Positions 9,635 through 17,902 are shown, counted from the stretch's first letter. The stretch: 64,000 nucleotides of DNA from Gammaproteobacteria bacterium (GCA_024279945.1 JAJRRA010000007.1:19858-83857), one strand, 5' to 3'. Notes: generated from the sequence alone by a model not told the origin. Program-made: numbers and translations.

Positions 9635-10297
9635 ATGATAAAGGTAAACCGTCACAACCACTTTATCTGGCTGACAGTGGCACTGGTGGGTATGTTGATT
9701 GCCGGGGCGCTCACTTCTGAGTTCCCGGAAAGGTTCACCTTCTCAATCCTTCAGTACAGCAATATTGCTCTGCTGCTTTTGGCTCTGGTTGATATACGGG
9801 AAGATCGGCCCTGGCGAACAGGGCTGCTGATTCTGATTGGAATCATGGCCCTGGCTTCTATCGCGCGTGATGTCACCGAGTATCCGTATTTAGAGTATGT
9901 CTACTTGTTTCTGCGACTGGCATTTTTTGTCTCTGCAGCCTGGCTGGTCGGGCGGCGGGTGCTGCTGACCGGCCACGTTGATATTAATATCATCACCGGT
10001 TCCGTTGCCCTGTATCTGATCATCGGGTTGATCTGGGCGACTATTTACACCCTCCTTGTTCAATTGTCTCCGGAGGCCATCACAGGACTGGAAGCTGGAG
10101 ATTGGAGCGACATCTTGTCCGCCATGACCTATTTCAGCTTCGTTACACTGACCACGCTCGGTTATGGTGATATCAGCCCGGTTTCGCCGATTGCCAGGGT
10201 CCTGGTCATCCTGGAGGCGGTTACAGGAATGTTCTACTTTGCGATTGTGGTGGCGAGCCTGGTCGGTTCCGCCAGGAGCGGAAAAAGCACCCGCTGA
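9635..10297 (+). CDS. Potassium channel family protein (Ion_trans_2)
   Basis: Integral membrane protein of 220 residues. Four or more hydrophobic segments are followed by a pore helix and a selectivity filter TTLGYGDISP, which differs from canonical TVGYGD by Leu for Val. A last hydrophobic helix (GMFYFAIVVASLVG) lines the pore. There is no cytoplasmic RCK/TrkA-N regulatory domain, so gating must come from elsewhere. It starts eight bases after the amidohydrolase stop and converges on the NERD gene. Confidence 0.85.
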   Translation: MIKVNRHNHFIWLTVALVGMLIAGALTSEFPERFTFSILQYSNIALLLLALVDIREDRPWRTGLLILIGIMALASIARDVTEYPYLEYVYLFLRLAFFVSAAWLVGRRVLLTGHVDINIITGSVALYLIIGLIWATIYTLLVQLSPEAITGLEAGDWSDILSAMTYFSFVTLTTLGYGDISPVSPIARVLVILEAVTGMFYFAIVVASLVGSARSGKSTR

Positions 10298-10307
10298 GCT
10301 GTACTAT

Positions 10308-11213
10308 CTATTGTTTGAGAATCGATCCTTTCTCGGCCAGAGAACGGCATTTCTCCAGCGCCAACTGAACTCTTGAGCCGCCCGGTTCATAACAGGAACA
10401 ACGCCCGGTATCCGTTGACCAGGCACAAATCAGTGAATCCTGCCACAATTCCTGTTTGCTCTTAAGCCGGCCATCCGGGTGAAATTTCTCCGGCACAAGC
10501 CTCTTGTCTGAACCTTCTTTCATACTACCCACCCATTGGGCCAACTCGTCATCAAAGGCAACCCATGCGCCTGCTATCAAGGTAACGATCAAAATCAGAC
10601 GAAGCAATACCCAGGTATCAGCCAATACTCCCTGATGAAATCCGAGCCGGACTCGATCAATCCGGGCGAGCGCCTGTGTGGTTTGTTCTTCAGTCAGTAT
10701 CTTCAACCGGCGCCGGCGAATATACGGAATCACTTTCTCTGCCGGCAACACATTGCCTGGCATACTTTGTTTGAAGCCCCTGTGTCCGGTAAAAACCACG
10801 ATAGAATGAATCTTCGAATCAGGTAACTGCAATATGCGCGCCAGCATCTGCACGTTCAGATAGTTCTCGTGCATGGGGTTTGGAAACTTTGCAGAACGCT
10901 TGAATCTGCTTTTTGTCCATTGCTCCTGGAATTCAGTTCCGGAAATCCAGCCACGATGAAATTCCGTCATGATCACAATAATTCCAAACTTCGAAATCAC
11001 CACGTGATCAAGTTGCATTGTTCCGCCATCACGAGGAAGGATCACATGGTTGAGTACCGTGTAGTGTTTTCGTTCGAGGGCGGACACCAGCGCCCGCCCC
11101 ACGCGGGATTGTCCCATGGTCCCCTTGAACCGGGGTGAACCCAGGTAAGCGATTAACAGGATGAGAGGTATCAACCATAGAAAATGCAGAAATACGGGGG
11201 GTATGCCTTCCAT
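10308..11213 (-). CDS. NERD-domain protein with degenerate nuclease motif
   Basis: A 301-residue protein with an N-terminal membrane anchor (FLHFLWLIPLILLIAYLG), a NERD (nuclease-related) domain at about residues 33-150, a second hydrophobic segment (VLLRLILIVTLIAGAWVAF) near 200, and a short cysteine-bearing tail (CAWSTDTGRCSCYEPGG). The NERD aspartate strand is intact (QLDHVVIS). However, the usual E-x-K triad strand (I-E-T-K) reads I-M-T-E here, so the glutamate and lysine normally needed for restriction-like cleavage are both replaced. That suggests a non-catalytic role, though this is inferred from a remembered family motif. Its function is unknown. Confidence 0.8.
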   Translation of the reverse strand: MEGIPPVFLHFLWLIPLILLIAYLGSPRFKGTMGQSRVGRALVSALERKHYTVLNHVILPRDGGTMQLDHVVISKFGIIVIMTEFHRGWISGTEFQEQWTKSRFKRSAKFPNPMHENYLNVQMLARILQLPDSKIHSIVVFTGHRGFKQSMPGNVLPAEKVIPYIRRRRLKILTEEQTTQALARIDRVRLGFHQGVLADTWVLLRLILIVTLIAGAWVAFDDELAQWVGSMKEGSDKRLVPEKFHPDGRLKSKQELWQDSLICAWSTDTGRCSCYEPGGSRVQLALEKCRSLAEKGSILKQ

Positions 11214-11429
11214 AATCCGGCTAATTTGTCACAAAGCGCCCCGTATGAAAAGCATTTTTTACCAGCCGAAAAATCACCAAATTGCCGTAGCCATAGTCAG
11301 GCCGTAGCAGCGGCAAAGCCAGTTTTCGTCAGGCTGTGGTACTGATTTTTCGAGCAGCACAGTTGACGCCAGTCAATGAGCACGCGCAGAACAGTCATTA
11401 ACGCAGCCTGGCGGAAACTGGCGCAGCAG

Positions 11430-12155
11430 CTAGCCGCATTTGGAGTAGCCGCAGGATAAACAAGTCGCACAATTATCCATAACCACCACCGACTTGGTCT
11501 GGCACTTGCCACACAAGGTTGCCGAGGCCGGGTAGCTTCCGCCAGAATCCTCGTCAGCAACGGTCTTCCCGTGCTCTGCAGCCTCTGCTTCAGCACGCTT
11601 CTGGTCGAGCATGAGTTGCTGCTGTTCCGACAATTCTTCTTTTTCCATCATGCCGATCTTTTGCAGGTGGTGCTCAATGACGGCACCGATTTCAGCAACA
11701 ATGGATGGCATGAACTTACCGCCAGGTTTGAAATAGCCACCCTTGGGGTCGAACACAGCCTGTAACTCTTCGGTAAGGAAAGTGACATCACCGCCCTTCC
11801 TGAAAACTGCGGACATCAGGCGCGTCAGGGCCACAATCCACTGGAAATGGTCCATATTCTTTGAGTTGATGAAAATTTCGAATGGCCGGCGCTGTTCGTG
11901 TTCTGTACCCTGATTGAGAATCATGTCATTGATGGTCACGTACATCGCATGATCATCCAGCGGCGTCTTGATCTTGTAGGTTGAACCCTCCAGGGCTTCC
12001 ATCCCTTCCGGCCGGGCAATTCGCTCGGTCATACGGATGATTTTCGCCGACTTACGTTTTTCTTTTTCCGCCAGTGCTTCAGCTAATGCCGCTGCCTCTT
12101 CTTCTTCCTTGACGACCTCGTAGCCGACAATTTTTGTTTCAATTTTGATACTCAT
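11430..12155 (-). CDS. nrdJb: Class II ribonucleotide reductase accessory subunit NrdJb
   Basis: Second subunit of the split adenosylcobalamin-dependent ribonucleotide reductase known from Pseudomonas (NrdJa plus NrdJb). The 241 residues include a charged, glutamate-rich N-terminus, a TSCPD-like central region (STYKIKTPLDDHAMYVTIND) and the QWIVALTRLMSAVFR stretch. The C-terminal cysteine cluster (CGKC, CATCLSCGYSKCG) probably supplies the thiols or a zinc site that re-reduce the active site. It lies downstream of nrdJa, separated by 285 bp that contain a terminator-like hairpin, so its expression may be set separately. Confidence 0.9.
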   Translation of the reverse strand: MSIKIETKIVGYEVVKEEEEAAALAEALAEKEKRKSAKIIRMTERIARPEGMEALEGSTYKIKTPLDDHAMYVTINDMILNQGTEHEQRRPFEIFINSKNMDHFQWIVALTRLMSAVFRKGGDVTFLTEELQAVFDPKGGYFKPGGKFMPSIVAEIGAVIEHHLQKIGMMEKEELSEQQQLMLDQKRAEAEAAEHGKTVADEDSGGSYPASATLCGKCQTKSVVVMDNCATCLSCGYSKCG

Positions 12156-12216
12156 GATAGTTCAATCCTGCTTGCCCGGACTCCAGGCTTGTTTATTCAA
12201 AGGCAGTGGCTTAAGG

Positions 12217-12251
12217 AAAAAAGAGGTGTACGTCCTTGTACGTAACACCTC
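12217..12251 (-). terminator. Intrinsic-terminator-like hairpin between nrdJa and nrdJb
   Basis: Read on the minus strand, the arms GAGGTGT(T)ACGT and ACGTACACCTC pair over 11 bp with one bulged base and a 6-nt loop (ACAAGG), followed directly by six T residues (12217-12222). This has the form of a Rho-independent terminator or attenuator in the gap between the two reductase genes. Two further inverted repeats lie upstream on the same strand (see the next two entries), so the whole gap may fold as a leader of nrdJb. Confidence 0.6.
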
Positions 12252-12260
12252 CGTACTTTT

Positions 12261-12288
12261 GGTGGTTCCCGATACTTCCCTGGCCACC
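12261..12288 (-). repeat. Short inverted repeat in the nrdJa-nrdJb gap
   Basis: GGTGG and CCACC arms are separated by 18 bases. Weak by itself, but it is one of three nested or adjacent inverted repeats in the 285-bp gap upstream of the terminator-like hairpin. Confidence 0.3.
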
Positions 12289-12322
12289 ACTTTATCCCTG
12301 ACACTTATTATTATTTACATCC

Positions 12323-12338
12323 GTGTACCTCGGTACAC
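12323..12338 (-). repeat. Perfect palindromic hairpin in the nrdJa-nrdJb gap
   Basis: GTGTACC and GGTACAC form a perfect 7+7 inverted repeat with two central bases, which would fold as a 6-bp stem with a tetraloop or serve as a dyad for a dimeric regulator. It does not match the NrdR box consensus. It lies about 100 bp downstream of the nrdJa stop on the minus strand. Confidence 0.35.
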
Positions 12339-12440
12339 TCTTCCTTGTCCCTAAGAAACCCTAATTCAATTAAGAAACCAAGATCAGGAACTATAACTGT
12401 CTCCTTGTTACAGGTCCCTGTCTTCTCGCGGTAATCTATT

Positions 12441-14587
12441 TCAAAACTTGCCGTAATAGCCTTCCTTTAATGCATCGAACAGATTGGCTGCGGCATGCAC
12501 CTCACCGTCATATTCGATTTCTTCATTACCAGGCACTTCCACCGTTTCACCATTTTCCAGTACGAAGCGATACGTCGTATTTTCCAGATCCTTTTCTTTC
12601 ACCAGCACCCCCTGAAACGCTTCGGGATTGAAACGGAAAGTGGTACAACCCTTCAGGCCTTTTGAGTGAGCGTATGTATAGACTTCCTTAAACTCATCAT
12701 AAGGGAAATCAGTCGGCACGTTGGCCGTTTTCGAAATGGACGAGTCTATCCACTCCTGTGCGGCGGCCTGGATATCAACGTGTTCTGCCGGGGAAATATC
12801 TTCTGCTGTGATGAAATAATCCGGCAGCTTTGCTGAGGCTTCTTCTGCTCCCGGCATTGCCCGGGGATTTACCAGATTGCGGTAGGCCAGCAGTTCGTAA
12901 CTGTAGACTTCAACCTTTTCCTTGGTTTTGCGGCCCTCGCGGATTACGTTTCGGCTGTAGTGATGAGCAAAACTCGGCTCAATACCGTTGGCGACATTGT
13001 TTGCCAGCGATAAAGAAATCGTCCCGGTGGGTGCGATGGAAGTATGGTGCGTAAAACGGGCCCCTTCATCAGCCAGCGCTTCCACCAACTCCGGTACGTG
13101 TCCGGCAATTTTTTGCATATAACGGCTGTACCTGGCATGAAGCACTTTACCCTTAACCCAGTCGCCCACCTTGTATCCGTCCAATTGCATTTCCGGCCTG
13201 CGCCGCAGCATATCGCCAGTGACTTCGAAGTTTTCTTCCATGATAGGCGCGGCACCTTTTCCCGAGTCAATTCCAGTGCTTCTTCCCAGCCAGCCAGGGC
13301 CATTTCGCGGGCCACTTTTTCGGTAAATTCAAGAGATTCCGCACAACCGTATTTCATGCGCAGCATGGTCAGCGTAGAACCCAGACCAAGGAAACCCATA
13401 CCGTGCCGGCGTTTGCGGGCTATCTCCTCTCGCTGCCTGGCGAGTGGCAGACCGTTGATCTCTACCACGTTATCGAGCATGCGCGTAAAAACCCGTACTA
13501 CCTTGTGGTATTCGTCCCAGTTAAAACGAGCTTTTTCTGTAAACGGATGCTCAACAAAACGGGTCAGGTTGACCGAACCCAGCAGACAGGCTCCATAAGG
13601 CGGAAGAGGCTGCTCGCCGCAGGGATTGGTGGCCCTGATATTTTCGCAGAACCAGTTATTGTTCATCTCGTTGATACGGTCAATCAGGATAAAGCCCGGT
13701 TCCGCATAATCGTAAGTGGAAGACATAATCATGTCCCACATGCGCCGCGCCAGAACGGTTTTATAAATCCGGCATGCCACCAGCCCATCCTCCCGAGTGA
13801 CATAGGATTTTGTTTCCGGCCATTCGCGCCACAAAACCTGCTTCTCATCATCCAGGTCAAGTTCCTGCGCTTCCTGTTCGCTGACTGGAAATACCAAAGG
13901 CCAGTGCTCATTCTCCGCCACAGCTTTCATGAACTCATCGGTAATCAGCAAGGAGCAGTTGAATTGCCGCAAGCGCCCGTCTTCCCGTTTAGCCCTGACA
14001 AACTCCATGGCGTCCGGATGACCTACCTCGAATGTGGCCATCTGCGCTCCGCGGCGACCTCCTGCGGAAGAAACCGTGAAACACATTTTGTCGTAAATAT
14101 CCATAAAGCTGAGCGGTCCGGACGTATAGGCGCCGGCACCGGATACATAGGCGCCTTTCGGGCGCAGGGTGGAAAACTCATAACCTATACCGCACCCCGC
14201 TTTCAGGGTAAGACCCGCCTCATGCACCTTGTCCAGAATGCCGTTCATTGAATCCGTGATGATTCCGGACACCGTGCAGTTAATGGTTGAAGTAGCCGGC
14301 TTGTGCTCTTGCGCTCCGGCATTGGAGATTATCCTTCCTGCCGGAATGGCCCCACGACGCAGAGCCCACAGGAACGACTCATACCATTTTTCCCGCTTTT
14401 CATCGCTGTTCTCAACGTCAGACAGGGCGCGCGCCACGCGTTGATAGGTTTCATCGATAGTTTTGTCAATAATTTCGCCAGTTTTTGATTTCAGGCGATA
14501 TTTTTTATCCCAGATATCCAGGGATGCTTCCTGGAAAGGAATCTCTTTTAAATCAGTGCCAATGACCTCAACCTGCACGCTGCTCAT
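12441..14587 (-). pseudogene. nrdJa: Class II (B12-dependent) ribonucleotide reductase catalytic subunit NrdJa, frameshifted
   Basis: Adenosylcobalamin-dependent reductase that makes deoxyribonucleotides without an iron centre or oxygen requirement. The first reading frame runs from the ATG and encodes the N-terminal and barrel core: STINCTVSGII, ATNPCGEQPLPPYGA and the ARKRRHGMGFLGLGS stretch. The frame is lost at codon 444, in the A4 run of CGG GAA AAG (plus-strand T run 13257-13260). The rest of the protein continues in the -1 frame from GGT at 13256 to the stop, with HHTSIAPTGTISLSLANN, SKTANVPTDFPYDEF and LKGCTTFRFNPEAFQGVL all intact. Joined, the product is about 715 residues, a normal length. 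One extra A in the run would restore the frame as EKGAAPIMEENF, which matches the family. This may be an assembly or sequencing indel or a recent mutation. The start is backed by GGAAAA. Two NrdR boxes and a promoter lie upstream. Confidence 0.85.
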
Positions 14588-14628
14588 TAAATTTTCCGTG
14601 TAATTATTTGGTTTTATTTATTTATACG

Positions 14629-14644
14629 GCACAATCTATTGTGC
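14629..14644 (-). promoter_or_regulatory. NrdR box (gene-proximal)
   Basis: GCACAATCTATTGTGC is a nearly perfect 16-bp dyad matching the NrdR consensus ACACwAtATaTwGtGt. It starts 32 bp (three helical turns) from the second box, the spacing typical of NrdR pairs. It lies about 40 bp upstream of the nrdJa start codon, within the predicted transcribed leader. Confidence 0.85.
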
Positions 14645-14660
14645 TCTGATTTTTTATTAG

Positions 14661-14676
14661 ACACAAGATATTGTGC
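14661..14676 (-). promoter_or_regulatory. NrdR box (promoter-proximal)
   Basis: ACACAAGATATTGTGC matches the NrdR box consensus closely. Together with the box 32 bp away it forms a cooperative pair. Both lie just downstream of the predicted start of transcription, so bound NrdR-dATP would block initiation or early elongation of nrdJ, linking expression to the dNTP pool. Confidence 0.87.
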
Positions 14677-14679
14677 CAG

Positions 14680-14688
14680 TGGGGATAA
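14680..14688 (-). promoter_or_regulatory. DnaA-box-like nonamer at the nrdJa transcription start
   Basis: On the minus strand the sequence TTATCCCCA differs at one position from the DnaA box TTATCCACA. It lies between the -10 element and the first NrdR box. DnaA control of reductase genes is known for E. coli nrdAB, so a role here is plausible, but one nonamer with a mismatch is weak evidence. Confidence 0.35.
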
Positions 14689-14717
14689 ACGATACCCCCA
14701 TGATTCCGAACTGTCAA
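14689..14717 (-). promoter_or_regulatory. Sigma-70 promoter of nrdJa
   Basis: A perfect -35 hexamer TTGACA (14712-14717) and a -10 TATCGT (14689-14694, four of six bases) are separated by exactly 17 bp on the minus strand. Transcription would begin near 14682, immediately before the NrdR boxes, giving a leader of roughly 95 nt. Confidence 0.7.
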
Positions 14718-15000
14718 ATGTCTTCGGGATGAAAATATTTTACAAAAAAATATATTTTCTATTTATATTTCAATTAGATAAACTATTATAAACACATATC
14801 TCTTCTACCTCATCGCCTCTCTGACAGGCTGAAATCCGCACGGTTGCTGGATTTCGCTTTGTCGCAAATGATAAAACCCGTGGAGAACATCTTGAAATCC
14901 CAGGCCGGGGCATTCATTGTTCAGATGGCGATAGCCACAAAGTAAAACACTTCAGCGTAGATAGCTGCTGGAAATATTGGCCGCATGGACAAACATACTC
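14718..15000. other. Divergent intergenic region, nrdJa/trmL
   Basis: The nrdJa-trmL gap is 413 bp in all; the nrdJa-proximal part holds the promoter and operators listed above. The remainder has a strongly AT-rich stretch (about 14728-14805) and a short inverted repeat GAAATCC-N10-GGATTTC near 14831-14856. I see no coding sequence, RNA gene or convincing trmL promoter in it. Confidence 0.5.
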
Positions 15001-15465
15001 TTGATCAATATCGTCCTGTATCAACCTGAAATACCGCCGAACACAGGCAATATCATACGCCTGTGCGCCAATACCGGCGCCCGGCTGCATTTAATCGAAC
15101 CCATGGGTTTTGTGCTGGATGATACCCGGCTACGCCGTGCCGGGCTCGACTACCGCGAGATGGTGAACGTGACCCGTTATATGAATTGGGACTGCTTCAT
15201 GCAAGCGAATCCCGAAATGCGCCTTTGGGCCGTCTCGACCCGTGGCACAACACGCTACGACCAGGTTGAATTCTGCGGAAACGATGGCTTGTTGTTTGGC
15301 CCGGAGACGCGAGGTTTGCCTGACGACATTCTCCAACAAATGGGCCAGGGACATGTTTTACGCTTACCCATGCAGCAATCCAGTCGCAGTCTCAATCTGT
15401 CCAACACGGTAGCCATCGTTCTTTACGAAACCCTCAGGCAACTGGATTTCGGCATGCTCTCGTGA
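15001..15465 (+). CDS. trmL: tRNA (cytidine(34)-2'-O)-methyltransferase TrmL
   Basis: SPOUT-class methyltransferase that 2'-O-methylates the wobble base of tRNA-Leu isoacceptors. Motifs of the trefoil-knot fold are present: IVLYQPEIPPNTGNIIRLCA at the N-terminus, FGPETRGLP, and the C-terminal SRSLNLSNTVAIVLYE. There is no ATG in frame. I use the TTG that gives MINIVLYQPEIP, matching the normal short TrmL N-terminus (154 residues); an earlier TTG at 14977 would add eight unconserved residues. It converges with gpsA, the partner seen in many gammaproteobacteria (secB-gpsA-trmL region). Confidence 0.93.
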   Translation: MINIVLYQPEIPPNTGNIIRLCANTGARLHLIEPMGFVLDDTRLRRAGLDYREMVNVTRYMNWDCFMQANPEMRLWAVSTRGTTRYDQVEFCGNDGLLFGPETRGLPDDILQQMGQGHVLRLPMQQSSRSLNLSNTVAIVLYETLRQLDFGMLS

Positions 15466-15475
15466 AATATACGAC

Positions 15476-16513
15476 TTAAATATTTTCTGCTTTTTGTTGG
15501 CGGGAGAGAAGTTCACGAACGCTCCGGCTGGGATCCCAGCCTTTGTGAATGATGCCGTTGATCTGCTCGGAAATCGGCATTTCCACGCCATGTCGCTGGG
15601 CCAGGCGCCAGACCTCCTCTGAAGTACTGACACCTTCTACAACCTGGCCAATCTCAGCTATTGCTTCCTCCACTGATTGACCCGCACCCAGCGCCAGGCC
15701 CAGTCTGCGATTTCGCGACAGGTCGCCCGTACTGGTCAGAACAAGATCTCCCATTCCGGCCAGGCCAGTGAGGGTTTGTTCATGTGCACCCAGTATTTGC
15801 CCGAGCCGCATCATCTCAACCAGCCCTCTGGTGATCAGGGCGGCCCTGGCGTTATAACCAAAACCCATGCCGTCACTGATCCCTGTTGCGATGGCCAAAA
15901 CATTTTTAACCGCCCCCCCCAGCTCGGCGCCAACAATATCTTCACTGGTATAGGCGCGAAAATTACCGCCGTGGAGAGCCTGGGCAATCCGGGCACAGTA
16001 GTGTTTATCCGTACCAGCCACAGTAACTGCGGTGGGCAGGTTGGCAGCTACTTCGGTGGCAAAAGATGGCCCGGTGACCACAGCAAGGGGACGGCTTGTG
16101 CCAATTGACTGCATCGCCGCATGGTGCAGAAAATGGCCACTGCCGGGCTCCAGACCGTTGCAGGCCCACGAAATACCCTGACCGGGCCTTAGCCAGGGCA
16201 CGACCTGATTGATGAGTCCAACGAAAGCGTGGGAAGGAACGACCAGCAGGACCTCGTCAGCGGAACGCACGGCTTTTTTCAGCACGGGCTCCAACTCAAG
16301 ACCATCAGGAAACCGAATGTCCGGCAAGAATCGCTGGTTGCATCCAGCCGCTCTCATCGCTTCGATATGGACTGGATTTCTGGCCCAAAGCAATGCTCGT
16401 ACGCCACCCCGGACCAGTTGCATCGCCAGTGCGGTGCCCCACGACCCTGCACCTAAAACGGCAACGCTGCACACCCCACCATCGGCTGCAGCCGCCGTCG
16501 AATCAGCACTCAT
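15476..16513 (-). CDS. gpsA: Glycerol-3-phosphate dehydrogenase [NAD(P)+]
   Basis: Reduces dihydroxyacetone phosphate to sn-glycerol 3-phosphate for phospholipid synthesis. The 345 residues begin with a short alanine-rich extension, then the Rossmann motif VAVLGAGSWGTALA. Also visible are the GPSFATEVA motif, the catalytic-lysine region GGAVKNVLAIATGISDG and the C-terminal GLAGMGDLVLTSTG. It follows secB by 38 bp on the same strand, a conserved order, and GGAGG/AAGG sequences precede the ATG. Confidence 0.97.
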   Translation of the reverse strand: MSADSTAAAADGGVCSVAVLGAGSWGTALAMQLVRGGVRALLWARNPVHIEAMRAAGCNQRFLPDIRFPDGLELEPVLKKAVRSADEVLLVVPSHAFVGLINQVVPWLRPGQGISWACNGLEPGSGHFLHHAAMQSIGTSRPLAVVTGPSFATEVAANLPTAVTVAGTDKHYCARIAQALHGGNFRAYTSEDIVGAELGGAVKNVLAIATGISDGMGFGYNARAALITRGLVEMMRLGQILGAHEQTLTGLAGMGDLVLTSTGDLSRNRRLGLALGAGQSVEEAIAEIGQVVEGVSTSEEVWRLAQRHGVEMPISEQINGIIHKGWDPSRSVRELLSRQQKAENI

Positions 16514-16551
16514 ACATGGGCCTTGCCCTCCTCCAATGTTGCTGCGAAGGT

Positions 16552-17088
16552 CTAATCGTCTATGGGGAACTCCGCGTCTACGGCTTCACCGTTGCTTTGG
16601 TCTGCGCCGGTCTCACCGGATTTTTGTTGCGCGATCTCCTGCATACGCTGGGCGTATAGCTGATCGAAGTTGACCGGCTGCAATGTGAGTGGCGGAAATC
16701 CACCATCGGAAACCAGTTCTGAGATCGCCCGCCGTGCATACGGAAACAGGGTATTGGGACACATGGTATTCATCACCGCGTGAGCTGCCTGCTCGTTAAA
16801 GCCGCTCAGCATGAAAATACCTGCCTGCGCCACTTCAGCCAGGTAGGCAGTCTTTTCACCAATTGTAGCGGTAACAGTAACAGTCAATACTACTTCATGC
16901 AGATTGTCACCCAGGTCATCCACACGCTGAGCCAGGTTCATCTTCACATCCGCCTGACCGGTTTCCTGAAATATATGCGGGGCATTCGGACACTCGAAAG
17001 AGACGTCCTTGGCATAGAGCTTCTGTATCTGAAACTCAGCCGAGGCAACGTCATCGGGCGTCATTATCGGTTTTTGCTCTTCTGACAT
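16552..17088 (-). CDS. secB: Protein-export chaperone SecB
   Basis: Tetrameric cytosolic chaperone that keeps preproteins unfolded and hands them to SecA. The 178-residue product shows FQIQKLYAKDVSFECPNAP at the N-terminus, the LTVTVTA beta strands, and the family signature CPNTLFPYARRAISELVSDGGFPPL (seen here as CPNTLFPYARR and SELVSDGGFPPLTL), then an acidic tail. I chose the ATG giving MSEEQKP, preceded by GAAGAG, over a GTG ten codons upstream. It is followed by gpsA; grxC, which usually sits next to secB, is absent. Confidence 0.96.
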   Translation of the reverse strand: MSEEQKPIMTPDDVASAEFQIQKLYAKDVSFECPNAPHIFQETGQADVKMNLAQRVDDLGDNLHEVVLTVTVTATIGEKTAYLAEVAQAGIFMLSGFNEQAAHAVMNTMCPNTLFPYARRAISELVSDGGFPPLTLQPVNFDQLYAQRMQEIAQQKSGETGADQSNGEAVDAEFPIDD

Positions 17089-17245
17089 GGTTAAATCACT
17101 CTTCTGAAATTGACCCACTCACTACCCAGAGTGGTAAAAGGGGAATTATCACACCTGTTCGGGCGTAAGACCAGCATGGGGGTCGGCAGATGCTGATACG
17201 GATTATCTTCCGGCTCCGGGATTGTTGCAGGGCTGCTGAGAATAT

Positions 17246-17671
17246 CTATTTTGTGGTCACCGGAAACTGATCGCTGCGCCACTGGGCCATTCCACCCTTT
17301 AGTACGGCGACGTCGCCGGCACCCATTTTCAATAAACTTGTCGCTGCGGGAACAGCCGTGGCGCCGGTCTTGCAAACCAGCAACAGCTTTTTGTCTTTGA
17401 GTTTCAATATTTCTGCATCGGGCTTGGCCAGGCGTGAAGCCGGCAAATTACGCGCTTCCACGATATGCCCTTTGTTGAAATCTGCCACTGGCGATACATC
17501 AATAACCACCGCATCAGGGTCATTGATCCAGAGCACAGCCTGTGCCGGCGACAGCTCTTTGACACCCCGTAGCACGCGCATGACCTCGGTATACACCAGT
17601 GCCGCCAGGACAACGACAAACCCGCCGGTCAGCAGTGCGTGGTTTCTGACAAATTCGATTACTTGATCCAT
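17246..17671 (-). CDS. Membrane-anchored rhodanese-like protein (YibN type)
   Basis: A 141-residue protein with an N-terminal membrane helix (HALLTGGFVVVLAALVYTEV) and one rhodanese domain facing the cytoplasm. The active-site loop CKTGATA carries the catalytic cysteine, and the domain strands VVIDVSP and GHIVEARNLP are present. It matches the protein encoded between gpmI and secB in many gammaproteobacteria (YibN in E. coli). A sulfur-transfer role is inferred from the fold; the acceptor is unknown. It is divergent from gpmI. Confidence 0.88.
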   Translation of the reverse strand: MDQVIEFVRNHALLTGGFVVVLAALVYTEVMRVLRGVKELSPAQAVLWINDPDAVVIDVSPVADFNKGHIVEARNLPASRLAKPDAEILKLKDKKLLLVCKTGATAVPAATSLLKMGAGDVAVLKGGMAQWRSDQFPVTTK

Positions 17672-17902
17672 TTCATTTTCTCTTGACGTTACACCGGCCA
17701 GCCCGATCAGGGGCTCAGTGCAATTGCAGTAATTAGCGCAAACTTCTTCTGTTTATTCATCCGGGATATGGAATAATTGTTGTATCCTGCACATCATATT
17801 TCGCTGAGTAATTCGGCTGCCTGCAGCCACTCCGATGTGGAGTCGGTCAGGTAAAAAAGCAAGGTCTGACCATTAATGAAAACTCCTATGTCCGGGGTCC
17901 GT

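Noticed and set aside
12156..12440. Cobalamin riboswitch upstream of nrdJb
   Set aside because: A GCCAGGGAAG-like string on the minus strand resembles part of the B12 box, but the remainder of the box and the conserved core helices are not recognisable.
13253..13262. Programmed -1 ribosomal frameshift in nrdJa
   Set aside because: The site is G-GAA-AAG, not a canonical slippery heptamer, and no class II reductase is known to me to use recoding; a simple indel is more economical.
13403..14251. Long open frame of 282 codons on the plus strand
   Set aside because: It is antisense to the well-conserved nrdJa coding region and has no recognisable domain; the minus-strand frame explains the sequence.
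17091..17375. 94-codon minus-strand frame between secB and the rhodanese gene, considered as a diverged glutaredoxin
   Set aside because: No CPYC or other glutaredoxin motif; it overlaps the 3' end of the rhodanese gene in another frame.
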